DNA from: Hepsetus odoe
Taxonomy: Eukaryota; Chordata; Actinopteri; Characiformes; Hepsetidae
Direction of reading: 5' to 3'
Length of the DNA: 64,000 nt
Assembly (NCBI GenBank): GCA_017165825.1
Contig: CM029384.1
Coordinates: 1,129,184 to 1,193,183 of the forward strand
Position 1 is the stretch's first letter; each line of letters begins with the position of its first letter. The notes below the pieces were generated by a model. That model was given only the letters and a program-made list of their open reading frames with translations. It was not told the origin of the DNA and did not search any database. The position numbers were made by a program, and so were the translations under genes. Shown one piece after another: positions 32,001 through 42,597 of this stretch.

Positions 32001-35000
32001 AGTGAGGAGTCTGTTCAGAAGATGGAAGGAGGTGAAAGGACTAATATTTGGGTCCAAATAAGTAAACTACAGATGCCTTAAATACTCTACTTAAGTACAT
32101 CAAAGTATTTTTATTTCATTAATTCTGAGCAGACAGCCTGTTTGGCTCCAGGGCAAAAAGTGACGTACATGTGGATGATCTGCTTCATGTGGAGACATTG
32201 TTGTGTTTTTACTTCATTTTGTATCTTTGCTGTGTGTCAGTGAAGCTCACTCACTCTTTCCCCTGAGCAGCATCAGCGACACTGATGGCACTGTTGTGAC
32301 TGACCCAGGCCAGACTGTCTCCAGATGGTGAGAAAGCAACACTGTGGACCCACCCGCCACAGTCTTTATTCTCCAGCAGCATTTCTCCAAAAGGCATTTT
32401 GGAACCCCATGGTGTCGGGCCTGGTTTGTCCTCAATTTCCTTTATATATGCAGAGAAAACCCTGAAAAGCCCATAAAACAGCTCATCAGCTAAACACTCA
32501 AGAGGCTTCATAGAACCTTTAAAAGAGCTGAAACACAAACAGAACCTTTTCACCTGTTAGGAGAACCAAGGCTGTTCCTTGATAATTACAACCATAAATA
32601 TAATTTTCAACAACAACAACAACAACAACAACAATAATAATAAAAATAATAATGAAGCTAATATAACAATGATAAGAGAAGAGAAGATAAGCAGAAAGCA
32701 GACGACGGCATCTAGAGAGGAGTTGTGGTTTTGTATGAGGAAATCAGGTGTTACAGAGAAGTATGTGAGAGTAGTTCAGGATATGTATGAGGGCAGTGTG
32801 ACAGTGATGAGCTCTGCAGTAGGAGTGACAGATGCATTTAAGGTAGAGGTTGGATTACATCAAAGACCACTGAGACCATTTTTTTTTTTTGCAATAGTAA
32901 TGGACAAGTTGACAGATGAGGTTAGACAGGAGTCTCTTAGGACGATGATGTTTGCTGATGATATTGTGATCTGCAGTGAGAATAGGGAACAGCTTGAGGA
33001 GAACCTGGAGAAATGGAGATCTGCTCTAGAGAGGAGAGGAATGAAAGTGAGTAGGACAAAGACAGAATACATCAGTATGAATGAAAGTGAGGACAGTGGA
33101 GTGATGAGGATGGAGGGAGTAGAGGAGGTGAAGGGGGAGGAGTTTAAATACTTAGGATCAACAGTTTGGTGAGTGTGTAAGAGAGGAAAGAAGAGAGTGC
33201 AGGCAGGTTGGAATGGGTGGAGAAGAGTGACAGGAGTGATCTGTGACAGACAGGGGCCAACAAGAGTGAAAGGGGAGGTTTACAGGACAGTAGTGAGACC
33301 AGCTATGTTGTACGGGTTGAAGACGGTGGCACTGTTGAAAAGACAGGAGGCGGAGCTGGAGGTGTCAGAGTTAAAGATGCTGAGATGTTCATTGGGTGAG
33401 ACGAGGATGGACAGGATTAGAAATGAGTACATTAGAGGGACAGATCAGGTTGGACGTTCTGGAGACAAAGTGTGAGAAGCGAGGCTGCGTTGGTTTGGAC
33501 ATGTCCAGAGGAGAGACGAGGATTATATTGGGACAATGCCTGGAAAGAGGAGAAGAGGAAGACCAAAAAGGAGGTTTATGGATGTGGTGAGAGAGGACAT
33601 GCAGGTGTGAAGGAGGAAGAAATGGAGACAGATGATCTGCTGTGGCGACCCCTAAACAGGAGCAGTCAAAAGAAGAAGATTATTATTGTTGTTGTTGACA
33701 GCATAACAAAAATACTCCAATACTCTAATAATAAACAAATATAAGAAGAAATAAAATAAAGTTTACATTTTTAAATAGTTTAAATACTTTTTCTTCATTT
33801 GAATCGATGTTTTTTTATTTAAATAAAGACGATTGTAACCTGCAGTGTAGGTCAGCGGAGCCGGCAGCCAGTAAAACGTTGTTGGGGTGCCAGTCCAGAC
33901 TGAGAACTGTGGAGCAGATGCCTTTCTTGATGTGTTTACTGAGCCACCTGCACAGGTGACAGAGTCCACATTACAGAGACATTTCAACCCGTCCCACAGG
34001 GCAACATTCCTGTGCTAACTCAGTCCTAATTCGGTTCGTAACCGTGCTTTCTTTACTGTGCCTTTAAGCCTGATATATGTAAATCAGCTCCGTTCTGATT
34101 GGTTGCTCAATATCTTCCAAAATGCAGTGAGGGCTTTAGACTTATGTTCACCTTGTCACATCTTCAGAGATTGGTGGGGCTAAACTGTTGCCGGCTATGT
34201 CATGTGGATGTGTGTTAATGACCGTGACATCACAACTTTAAGTTAATGGCCTGTTTTTCAGATTGTTTTGATATTATGACCTCATATACCGATAAGATGT
34301 GATACTTTAATAATGTTCAGAAACTACAGCAAACTCTTTTGTGTGAAAAATGTCATTCTGATGTTATATGTGCCCTTTAGGTCACTGCAGTGATAGTATG
34401 TAGTGAGTGGTTTGAGGTGGATGAGTGTTCTAGAGCGGGGCTGGCAGGTTTGGGTCCCGGGACTCTCACCAGTCGTTCTCTTTCTCAAAGTAGCACACAG
34501 AGATCAGCTTTGCGCCGCTTCCCAGTGCAAACTTGTTTTCCTGCGGCGACCACTTGACGCATGTCGCCGCCCTGTTAATGCGAACCAGGACCAGAGTGGG
34601 CTTCCACACGCCGTCCTTCAGCGTCCAGACATAAGCATTTCTGTCTGAGGCGCAGGTCACAATGCGGTTTGACTCCGGGGCCCAATCAATACCTGCAAAT
34701 TAAAAACTCATTTTAACACCACAGTTTTAAACTCTGTGTCAGTCCACAGTTCAGTCCATACAGTAGATATGGAATAATTCATGCTGAACAGTGGATACTG
34801 AATCATTCATACTGAATAATTAATCATTTATAGTGGATTCTGAATAATTCATAGTGATACTGAATAATCCATAATGGATACTGAATCATTTATAGCAGAT
34901 ACTGAATAATTCATAGCAGATATCAAATCATTTATAGGAGGTAAGGAATACCTCGGAGTGGACAACGAATACATTTTTAGTGGATTAAATGGCTGCTCAT

Positions 35001-37962
35001 GGTGGAAAACTCATACTGGATACTCAGTAATTAAAAGTACCTGCTGTATAATTTGGTGTAGTTGGTGAATAAAGCATAGTGGGTACTGAATTATTCATAG
35101 TAGATACTGCATCATTTTCTGTTCTGTTTTCTGTCTCGTGGCTCCTGCAGGTGATATCAGACTGACGTCCCAGTTTCCTGCTGCTTTACCTGTGATCCGT
35201 CCACTGTGCTCCTTCAGCTCGTGGACTTTAGTCCATTCCTTTCCTTTCTTCTGGTAAATGTTCACGCTGCTGCTGTTGGGACTGACAGCAATTTCTGAAA
35301 GACACACACTCGTGTTACACACACACAGGATGCTGACGGTGGAGACGAAACCAGACCCTTACGGATGTGCTCTTCAGAAAGCTGCTCGTGAATCTGCCAG
35401 AAGCAATTTTGCATTGAAATGCTTACACTGTTGAATGCATTAAAGGGCCCATATAACGGGGAAAACATTTTAAACATAGAGTACAGTCTGCTTTGAACTC
35501 GCAGTTGTTGTGATGTAACGTTTCTCCACCTGCTGCCCATGCAGGCTGAAGTTATAGGAAGGGTTTCAGATGGCACAATACCGGGCAACCATTCAAAACA
35601 CAGCTCATTTGCATGTCCCCCTTAAAGGAACAGTGACAAAAATGTAGCCTTTTTGATTGAAAAAGGACTTCAGCAAAGTCATAAACATCATGAGAACATG
35701 CAATAAAGCACAAAAAGTAGTTCATAGGCCCTTTAGCATGAAGTGCATATGACAGTGAGCAAAAGTCTTGAGCCGGTCCCCTCATTTACGTTTACGGCAT
35801 TTATCAGAAGCTTTTATCCAGAGCGTCTTCCATGTCCTAATTACAGGGACAGTCCCCCCTGGAGACACTCAGGGTTCAGGGTCTCAGGGACCCAGTGGTG
35901 GTAGTGCTGGAGGTGGGATTCAAACCTGGGACCTCTTGAGCCACAGGTCCATGGGCAAGTACCACCACTAGACCACCACCACCCTGATATTTTGTAGGAA
36001 AATGAGACAATAGGTCGGCAGTTTGTGTATTTCATAAAGGGAAAGGCTGCCCCTCTACTGAGCTAAATCATCTACTGTGAGTGGATCCTGTACTCAAACA
36101 GTCCACCATCAGAGTCCACTGTTCGTAGATCAGATCCACCATCTTCAGACTATTTTTTTCCATCTTCAGACCAGATAAATCAACACAGATCCACTGCATG
36201 GGCTGCTGCCTAGAACCAAAACCAACCAAAGTTCTACAAACAGAACTGCTACTATCATCTTAAAACCTCTTAATGAACAACTACAGACTCTACTATCAGC
36301 TTCAAACCTTTTAATGACCAACTACAGACTCTACTATCAGCTTCAAACCTTTTAATGATCAACTACAGACTCTACTATCAGCTTAGAACCTTTAAATGAT
36401 CAACTACAGACTCTACTCTCAGCTTAAAACCTTTTAATGATCAACTACAGACTCTACTCTCAGCTTAAAACCTCTTAATGAACAACTACAGACTCTACTA
36501 TCAGCTTAAAACCTTTTAATGATCAACTACAGACTCTATCAGCTTAAGCCTTTTAATGAACAACTACAGACTCTACTATCAGCTTCAAACCTTTTAATGA
36601 TCAACTACAGACTCTACTATCAGCTTAGAACCTTTTCATGACCAACTACAGACTACTATCAGCTTCAAACCTTTTAATGATCAACTACAGACTCTACAAT
36701 CAGCTTCAAACCTTTTAATGATCAACTACAGAGTCTACTATCAGCTTAGAACCTTTTAATGATCAACTACTGTAACGGTGGCGGGGTTCAGGGAGGACGC
36801 CAATGCAGAGCCAGGAGTTTGAAACGTAACTTTATTAACTATACTGCCAAAAACAAGAAACTAGGACTGCAGTCTTAACTAAAACAAGGGAACTGCAGCC
36901 CAAACCAAGAACACCAGATTACTAAATACCAAAAACCACCACAGAGTGTAGGCTAAGCCTAACAAATGAGCCGCGCTCTGTTCTGACTCATCGGGGCTTA
37001 AATAGTCAGCCCCAATGAAACACACCTGTGCCTTCATTAGCTCAGGTGTGTTCAGTCAGAACAGAGCGCCCTCTATCGTGCACAAAACACCTCATCCGTG
37101 ACAACTACAGACTCTACTATCAGCTTAGAACCTTTTAATGATCAACTACAGAGTCTACTATCAGCTTCAAACCTTTTAATGATCAACTACAGACTCTACT
37201 ATCAGCTTCAAACCTTTTAATGAACTACAGACTCTACTATCAGCTTAAACCTTTTAATGAGCAACTACAGACTCTACTATCAGCTTCAAACCTTTTAATG
37301 ATCAACTACAGACTCTACTATCAGCTTCAAACCTTTAAATGAACTCCAACTACAGACTCTACTATCAGCTTAAAACCTTTTAATGAACAACTACAGACTC
37401 TACTATCAGCTTAAACCTTTTAATGATCAACTACAGACTCTACTATCAGCTTCAAACTTTTTAATGAACTACAGACTCTACTATCAGCTTAAAACCTTTA
37501 AATGATCAACTACAGACTCTACTATCAGCTTCAAACCTTTTAATGATCAACTACAGACTCTACTATCAGCTTCAAACCTCTTAATTATCAACTACAGACT
37601 CTACTATCAGTTTAATACCTTTTAATGAACCCCGAACTACAAACTGACTCTTTTGAAACAAAATGTGAGGAGATGAAGGTCTGAAGACTCAGACCTGGAG
37701 CACTGTGTTGAATCTACGCATTAGTGGCTGAGCTTTACGGATCTGCTGAAACTGCTGTAATGAATGTGGTGTAACTTTGCTCCTGAACGTAATCTGATTG
37801 TGCTCAGAGCTCAGATTTAATGGATGGTAATTAGGAGGAGCTGCAACACGAGCAGCGGCCCAGGAGGAAACGCAGCAGGTCGACTGTTCAGCACTTACGG
37901 CTTCGGTCTTTGTTCCAGGCGTGGCAGGACAGGGGCTCCAGTCCGAAGCTGTACAGAGACAT
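29044..37962 (-). CDS. arpc1a: ARPC1-family Arp2/3 complex subunit 1 (ARPC1A-like)
   Basis: Nine coding exons on the minus strand: 37962-37899, 35294-35190, 34692-34470, 33947-33840, 32461-32255, 31251-31176, 30517-30324, 29470-29380 and 29049-29044. Phases agree throughout; about 357 residues (human 370-372). The family is the seven-blade WD propeller of the Arp2/3 complex, which nucleates branched actin. Diagnostic segments are MSLYSFGLEPLSCHAWNKDR, KVHELKEHSGRITGIDWAPE, DRNAYVWTLKDGVWKP, LDWHPNNVLLAAGS and TPWGSKMPFGE. The helix-bearing insert KNSMSAMQHFRNLDKKATTD and the ending DGAMVLWDFK favour the A form. Divergence is clear: KKGICST and GSADLHCR replace the usual KKPIRST and GSCDFKCR. 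The last exon seems to add only Pro before a stop, so the usual C-terminal dozen residues are missing. Whether this is the true arpc1a orthologue or an extra fish paralogue is open. Confidence 0.9.
31470..31615. repeat. Tandem repeat of about 35 bases
   Basis: Four copies of AAAGTACAGGAATGTACTGA followed by GAGTGTAAAATA, in an ARPC1 intron. Confidence 0.85.
31778..32040. repeat. Dispersed repeat, copy 2 of a pair with 19370
   Basis: Same blocks and order as 19370-19640, from TCTCTACTAGTTCTCCCGTC to GAAGATGGAAGGAGG. Confidence 0.7.
32680..33690 (+). pseudogene. LINE reverse transcriptase remnant (RTE-like)
   Basis: The longest retrotransposon coding remnant in the window. It carries ELWFCMRKSGVTEKYVRVVQ, a decayed linker, then the catalytic palm motif MFADDIVICSE and the following ENLEKWRSALERRGMKVSRT. 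After an in-frame stop at about 33170-33172 it continues with VVRPAMLYGLKTVALLKRQE and, after frame changes, a LRWFGHVQRRDE-like block and the 3' end GGCGACCCCTAAACAGGAGC. RTE clade is my best guess from these motifs. It is 5'-truncated, has stops and frameshifts, and is inactive. It sits antisense in an ARPC1 intron. Confidence 0.75.
34735..35110. repeat. Degenerate tandem repeat
   Basis: Loose repeats of ATACTGAATAATTCATAGTG with a period of about 25-30 bases. A shorter related stretch is at about 6640-6740. Confidence 0.6.
35442..35736. mobile_element. TTAA-type MITE, second copy
   Basis: TTAA, then AGGGCCCATATA at the left; TTCATAGGCCCT, then TTAG at the right. Ends are imperfect relative to the copy at 24366-24731, and the right TTAA has one change. 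It lies in ARPC1 intron 1. Confidence 0.6.
35784..35985 (+). mobile_element. SINE family B in ARPC1 intron 1
   Basis: TTTACGGCATTTATCAGAAG to CCACCACTAGACCACCACC. It is preceded directly by GAGCAAAAGTCTTGAGCC, a stray end of the Tc1-type element seen at 15600. Confidence 0.8.
36240..37640. repeat. 41-base minisatellite in ARPC1 intron 1
   Basis: About 25 copies of a unit beginning CTACAGACTCTACTATCAGC and continuing TTCAAACCTTTTAATGATCAA. Copies vary by small indels and by TTCAAA/TTAGAA/TTAAAA. The array is cut by a 333-base insertion at 36771-37103. Confidence 0.95.
36771..37103. mobile_element. 333-base insertion in the minisatellite, solo-LTR-like
   Basis: Begins TGTAACGG and ends CCGTGACA, so it has TG...CA termini within short imperfect inverted ends. 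The unit bases ACTAC occur immediately before (36766-36770) and after (37104-37108), a 5-base target duplication. This fits a solo LTR of an LTR retrotransposon. A non-autonomous DNA element is the alternative. No coding capacity. Confidence 0.65.
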
Positions 37963-38944
37963 GTTTCAACAAGGACGGCCTTGGAATGCAGAGCAGAAAC
38001 CTGAAAACACAAGCCAGACACTCTGTTGCAAAACTTTCTTCACACCAGGGTGTGTTTTAAGCCCTGGATTAAAAAAAGATGCCTTTATTAACAAAAAAAC
38101 AAAACAAAAGAGAATTATACATCTTAAAGAAGGTTCAAAAACATATATCCTAAGAAAGAGGACATTTTCAGCCATCTTGCGCTCATGCAATGTAACAGAG
38201 CCCATCCAATCAAATCACCAGGGATAATAATAAGAATGAATAAATGGGTAAATAAAACAGACAGAAAAGTGTCAGACATCCGTGTATGAAGTTTCCTGGA
38301 ACTGGCCGTTTTAATACATTTAACACAGAGTTACTGAGTAATGATGCATGAAATGAAGGAAGAACATTATGAAAAGAATATTATTGAAGAAATGCCAGAA
38401 ATGCAAGTTTTGTCCTTTAAAAAGACCAACCGCTGAATAGTTTTGAAGGTGAAGCCATCAATACTGGCTGTACTGGTGTTTGAAACATAGAACGAATGGT
38501 TTTCGGCCTGTGTTGTTACTGTGGGTGATATTCATTAGGCTTTTGGAAAAGGTCCCAGGATGTGGTTCCTGATGAAGGAATGATAAGAGTGTTTGTACAG
38601 CAGGTTGAAGTGGTTCACTGGACAAAAACAGGCTGGTTTAAAAAAAAAAAAAAGACTCAACTATGAAGCACAACTGCAAATAGATCATGGTTGAAAGTTA
38701 GTCCGGACTAAACTGCAGCGTTTCAAGTGTCACAGCGTTAACGAGGCTCCATATCCGAATCTGAAAACCTCACCCGGACCAGGATCTCTGCAAAAGTGTC
38801 CCAAAGCGAGAAGCAAGAAGCGATCCAGGTTTAAAGGTTCTCTCTGAACCCTGCCTGACACACTGTTGCAGCAGATCAAAGGATCTGCAGGTTATTTAAC
38901 TGTAACACACTGTAACCCCCACACCCACCTGCAGATCTCCTCAC

Positions 38945-39026
38945 CTGTCCGTCCTCCCTCTGGTCTGGACCTGCGTCCGTGGACTCTGGGCAGTCAACAC
39001 GAATGAAGCTGAAGAGGCTGCAGAAT
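38945..39026 (-). other. Candidate untranslated 5' exon of the ARPC1 gene
   Basis: On the minus strand a pyrimidine-rich CTCCTCTCCTCTCTTCAG acceptor is followed by 82 bases and a consensus donor (GGACAG, GTGAGG). It has no ATG and lies 1 kb upstream of the ARPC1 start codon, as a 5' UTR exon would. A GT tract (minus sense) at 39110-39054 precedes the acceptor. Coding use by another gene is not excluded. Confidence 0.35.
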
Positions 39027-39051
39027 CTGAAGAGAGGAGAGGAGGGTGTGT

Positions 39052-39053
<2 letters not shown>

Positions 39054-39110
<57 letters not shown>
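39054..39110. repeat. CA microsatellite
   Basis: About 28 CA units. Confidence 0.95.
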
Positions 39111-39113
<3 letters not shown>

Positions 39114-39587
39114 CTGCATGCCCCTGCATGACTCTGCTTTGCTCAACTCCAACTAAGACACACCTTAATAAGACGGATCTGCTTCAGTCTTCAGTCTTTC
39201 CTCCTGATCAAAGGTTATTCAATCTATAACTCATGTCTGATTAATGACCCTGAGGGAGGACGGTTTAATCATCTGCATTTTTCATCATTCAGCTTGTTTC
39301 TTCATTTACTTTTAAAATCAAGCCAGTAAAAACGAAACTGCCCTTTAAGACCTATGGTAAAAAACTAATTTACAGAACCTCTTTTTTCATTTAATAAATA
39401 CACTCTTCATTTGTAAGCAGCCAAAGTTCCAGTTCTAAGTCAGCTCAATGGACACTGAGAGACGGAAATGAAAGTGCACCTAAATTGCAAAGGAGGATGG
39501 TCTGTGGATTAAATTCAACAATAAATGAAAAAATCGCAATAATACAAAATGTTTCCAAATGACTTTTATTTAATTTTTTATTTAATT

Positions 39588-39690
39588 TTGAGAGAGGACA
39601 TGGAGGCAGTTGGATTGAAGGAGGAAGATGCAGAATACAGGAAGAAATGGACCCCTAAACGGGAGCAACCAAAAGAAGGAGAAGAAGAAA
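39588..39690 (+). mobile_element. RTE-like LINE 3' tail fragment
   Basis: GAGAGAGGACATGGAGGCAG to ACCCCTAAACGGGAGC and an AAG-rich tail, matching 33585-33690. Confidence 0.6.
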
Positions 39691-39705
39691 CTTTGTTTAG
39701 TTGTG

Positions 39706-39901
39706 GGTGGCGGTGATCTAGTGGTAGGATACTTGCCTCCAGAGCTATGGTTCAAGAGGTCCCAGGTTCAAATCCCACCTCCAGCACTACCACCACTGGG
39801 TCCCTGAGCAAGACCCTGAACCCTGAGTGTCTCCAGGGGGACTGTCCCTCTAATCAGGACATGGAAGACACTCTGGATAAGAGTGTCGGATAAACGTTTA
39901 T
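39706..39901 (-). mobile_element. SINE family B, minus orientation
   Basis: Reverse complement of the 7125-7317 element, with a CCCAGGTTCAAATCCCACC box B and CCAGGGGGACTGTCCC. It inserted next to the LINE tail. Confidence 0.8.
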
Positions 39902-39997
39902 TTTCTTTAAAGCTCTGGTTTATGGTTAGAGAAATGTGGAATATTATAAAGAAATCTAGAATTATTGAAATAAAATGTATGAAATATAAAAACATTG

Positions 39998-39998
<1 letters not shown>

Positions 39999-40052
<54 letters not shown>
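39999..40052. repeat. TA microsatellite
   Basis: About 26 TA units. A separate (AAT)14 tract follows at 40289-40331. Confidence 0.95.
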
Positions 40053-40055
<3 letters not shown>

Positions 40056-40284
40056 GGAAATTTTATTTATTAACAGGAAGTGTTTTGAAAGAGATACACT
40101 AACAGATTGTAATCTTTTTAAACGTTTGTTTATTTGTTTTAGTTAGGCTTAATATATTTTTATTTTTTGTATTTAATCTGTAGTTAGTGCGGTGTAATTT
40201 AGTGCAGATGAAACTGTTTGACACTAGATGGCGCCCGTGAGCGGGTCTTCGCTGAACCAGAACGTTATCAGACTTTTCTAGTTT

Positions 40285-40333
<49 letters not shown>

Positions 40334-40599
40334 CCTCTCTCCGTGTCCACGGAAGGGGATCATAAAAAGAACTTTGCCTTTAAAGCATTTAAAGCAGCAT
40401 TTTCCCGAAATTAATCTTAATTGAATCTGTATAAAAGTCCTAAATAAAAACAATAAAAAACAATAATTTGACTGGCCCTCGTGATTTTTAAATGTGAATT
40501 TTGAAAACTTAGTTAAAAAATAAACAATAGGCGAATGATATAGAAGCCAAAAATAAAATAAAAAATTAAATAATAAAAAAATAATTTGCCATATTGTTC

Positions 40600-40775
40600 T
40601 CTTGTTAGCGGCCGAACTTTTATCCTACTACTGACGGTTCGGGCTATGTCCGACTGATCGTGACGTACTTCCGGTTTGGTAGCGGAACGGAGCGGAAGGG
40701 AGGGTCGGACACAAATACACATCAAAAACAACAAAATCAACAACACAGCTTCGGTGAGCGGCTTTCTGCACTCAG
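40600..40775 (+). promoter_or_regulatory. prkar1a promoter and probable untranslated exon 1
   Basis: A CpG-enriched patch with a CRE-like TGACGTAC (40661-40668) overlapping a consensus ETS site ACTTCCGG (40667-40674). An exon-like stretch follows and ends in CTCAG, GTAAGG (donor at 40776), a good 5' splice site. An alternative donor is at 40754 (TTCG, GTGAGC). The coding exon of prkar1a starts 3 kb downstream, and mammalian PRKAR1A also has untranslated first exons. The patch could also serve the ARPC1 gene on the other strand. Confidence 0.55.
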
Positions 40776-40842
40776 GTAAGGGTTTAAAACACTCACACTC
40801 ACACAGAGCTCTCCATGATCTTCTGAACAAAACCGAGGGCTG

Positions 40843-40985
40843 ACCAGCTTTTTAAAATTCTAATTTTCCGTTCCACCTTAACTGGTGCATCAGCTGCGCT
40901 CTGGCGCCCGAGGCGGCGGATTATAGCAGCCGCACCATTTAAGGTGGAACGGAAATCGGAAAATTAGAATTTTGTCGAAGCTGGT
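40843..40985. mobile_element. Palindromic MITE in prkar1a intron 1
   Basis: Arms at 40843-40881 and 40939-40985 are imperfect reverse complements: ACCAGCTT..., AAAATTCTAATTTTCCG and TTCCACCTTAA in one, TTAAGGTGGAAC..., GGAAAATTAGAATTTT and AAGCTGGT in the other. The loop is about 57 bases. Fragments sharing CCACCTTAAATGG occur at about 47598, and TTAAGGTGGAA at about 53218. Confidence 0.7.
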
Positions 40986-41412
40986 CACCTCCGTTTCGCT
41001 GAGATTGTCATGATTACAGTCTAAACAATCAAACGAGATGCTGCCAGACCTCCACATTTCCCTCATTTCCATCTATTTATCATTTTACGGGCCTTCAGTG
41101 GACAGTTTATGTTGTGTTTACATGTAGAGAGAAAGAACTGGACAATATTCTACCTAATATACATCAAAACACTGGACTGTCGCGCCTAATCTAATACAAT
41201 AATGAACATTTCTGCACGACTGTACTCAGTTAGAACCTCCTCTTCTGCTTCCTCATTCTGATCTGCAGCTTCACTTGCATGAATCTAATACAAACCATCT
41301 GATTTATTCAGATTATTGTTCAAATTTCCAGCCTTTTCTTATTGATAACCCAGGGTGTCGCAGGTCTGTCTGCTCTGGGTGTGAATAGTAGCTGTTTATC
41401 AAATGCTTTCTG

Positions 41413-41622
41413 GAGCAGTGGAGGTCTAGTGTTTAGGGACGACTAGACCAGTCGTATCCCAGACCAGTAGGTTGCCCTGAGGTACCCTTGTGCAAGGTAC
41501 CATCCCTGTCACTGCTCCCCGGGCAGCTTTTAATAGCTGCCCCCTGCTGCACGGTCTGTGTGGGTGAAAAGCAGAGGTTGTGTTTCGTTGTGGTTCACTG
41601 TGTGCTGTGGTCACAGTGACAT
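41413..41622 (+). mobile_element. SINE family A in prkar1a intron 1
   Basis: GCAGTGGAGGTCTAGTGTTT to CTGTGGTCACAGTGAC, tail truncated. Confidence 0.8.
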
Positions 41623-42149
41623 TACGTGGAACCAGACTAAACCCACAACCTCTCGGTTCCCGGGGATCCTTAACAAAGGCTACCACCACCCAGGGCTGCT
41701 CTTTTATGGAAAAATATATATAATTCAGATTATTTTGATTAAGTTTGAGGTCATTATTGGGCAGAATCCTTTGCTGAGGTTGAAATCATCGTGGGTTATT
41801 GAGCTTTTTTCTGTTTAATTATAGTGTTATTGAGTTTTAACAGGAAGAGGGGTCAGTGCTACACTTTAGAGTCAGTCAGGTTGTAAAGTGATCTTTAGAC
41901 GACGTCCTCTCAGCTAAAGACTAGTTTGTGGTGCAGACGCCCTGTGCTGTGTCATATTTACTCCACCTGTCTGATGCAGGTCGGGGTTATGAGCTGCAGT
42001 GTTGAAACGTAACTGCTGATTATTATCAGTCCCCTCTTCAAACCACGGCCTTGTGTGCCCTGCTGTTTACGGTGCTCAACCTGTTTACTCAGCCATAATG
42101 ATCTTTACAAGTTCTTACCAGAGGAGCTGAATGCTCTTTACGAAGAGGA

Positions 42150-42580
42150 GGATCACCGGTGGCCTAGTGCTTCGGTACTTGCCCTCATAATCAGAAGGTT
42201 GTGGGTTCGAGTCCTGGACCAGTAGGTCTTTTAGAGACTGAGATTATACACCCAGATTCAAAACACAATACAGTGGTGGCGAATAGAACCAGGCGTCTCC
42301 AGCAAAAAATGTACACATTTTATTTCTTCAGAGGTGGTCTAGTGGTTAGAGACGAGGCCCCAGGATCAGAAGGTCATGGGTTAAAATCCCAAACCAATAA
42401 GTTGCCCTGAGGTACCCTTGAGCAAGGTACCATCCACGTCACTGCTCCCCGGGTGCTTTCGATAGCTGCCCCCTGCTGGACGTGTTTGTGTGTGAGGGTC
42501 AGATGCAGAGGTGTGATTTGGTTGTGGTTCACTGTGTGCCGTGCTGTGTTTCACAGTGACAAGAATAGTCACTTTCACTT
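42150..42580 (+). mobile_element. Two SINE family A copies, one truncated and one complete
   Basis: A head-only copy at about 42150-42235 (CCGGTGGCCTAGTGCTTCGG, GGTTCGAGTCCTGG) is followed by a full copy at about 42330-42580 (GGTGGTCTAGTGGTTAGAGA to AAGAATAGTCACTTTCACTT). Both lie in prkar1a intron 1. Confidence 0.8.
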
Positions 42581-42597
42581 TCTTCTCTAGACCCACC

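Noticed and set aside
32579..33172. 197-codon frame as a host gene
   Set aside because: It contains the reverse transcriptase FADD motif with stops and frameshifts downstream and starts in an AAC/AAT repeat, so it is a dead LINE.
36240..37640. Regularly spaced repeats resembling a CRISPR array
   Set aside because: The whole 41-base unit repeats, so there are no unique spacers. It is a minisatellite in a vertebrate intron.
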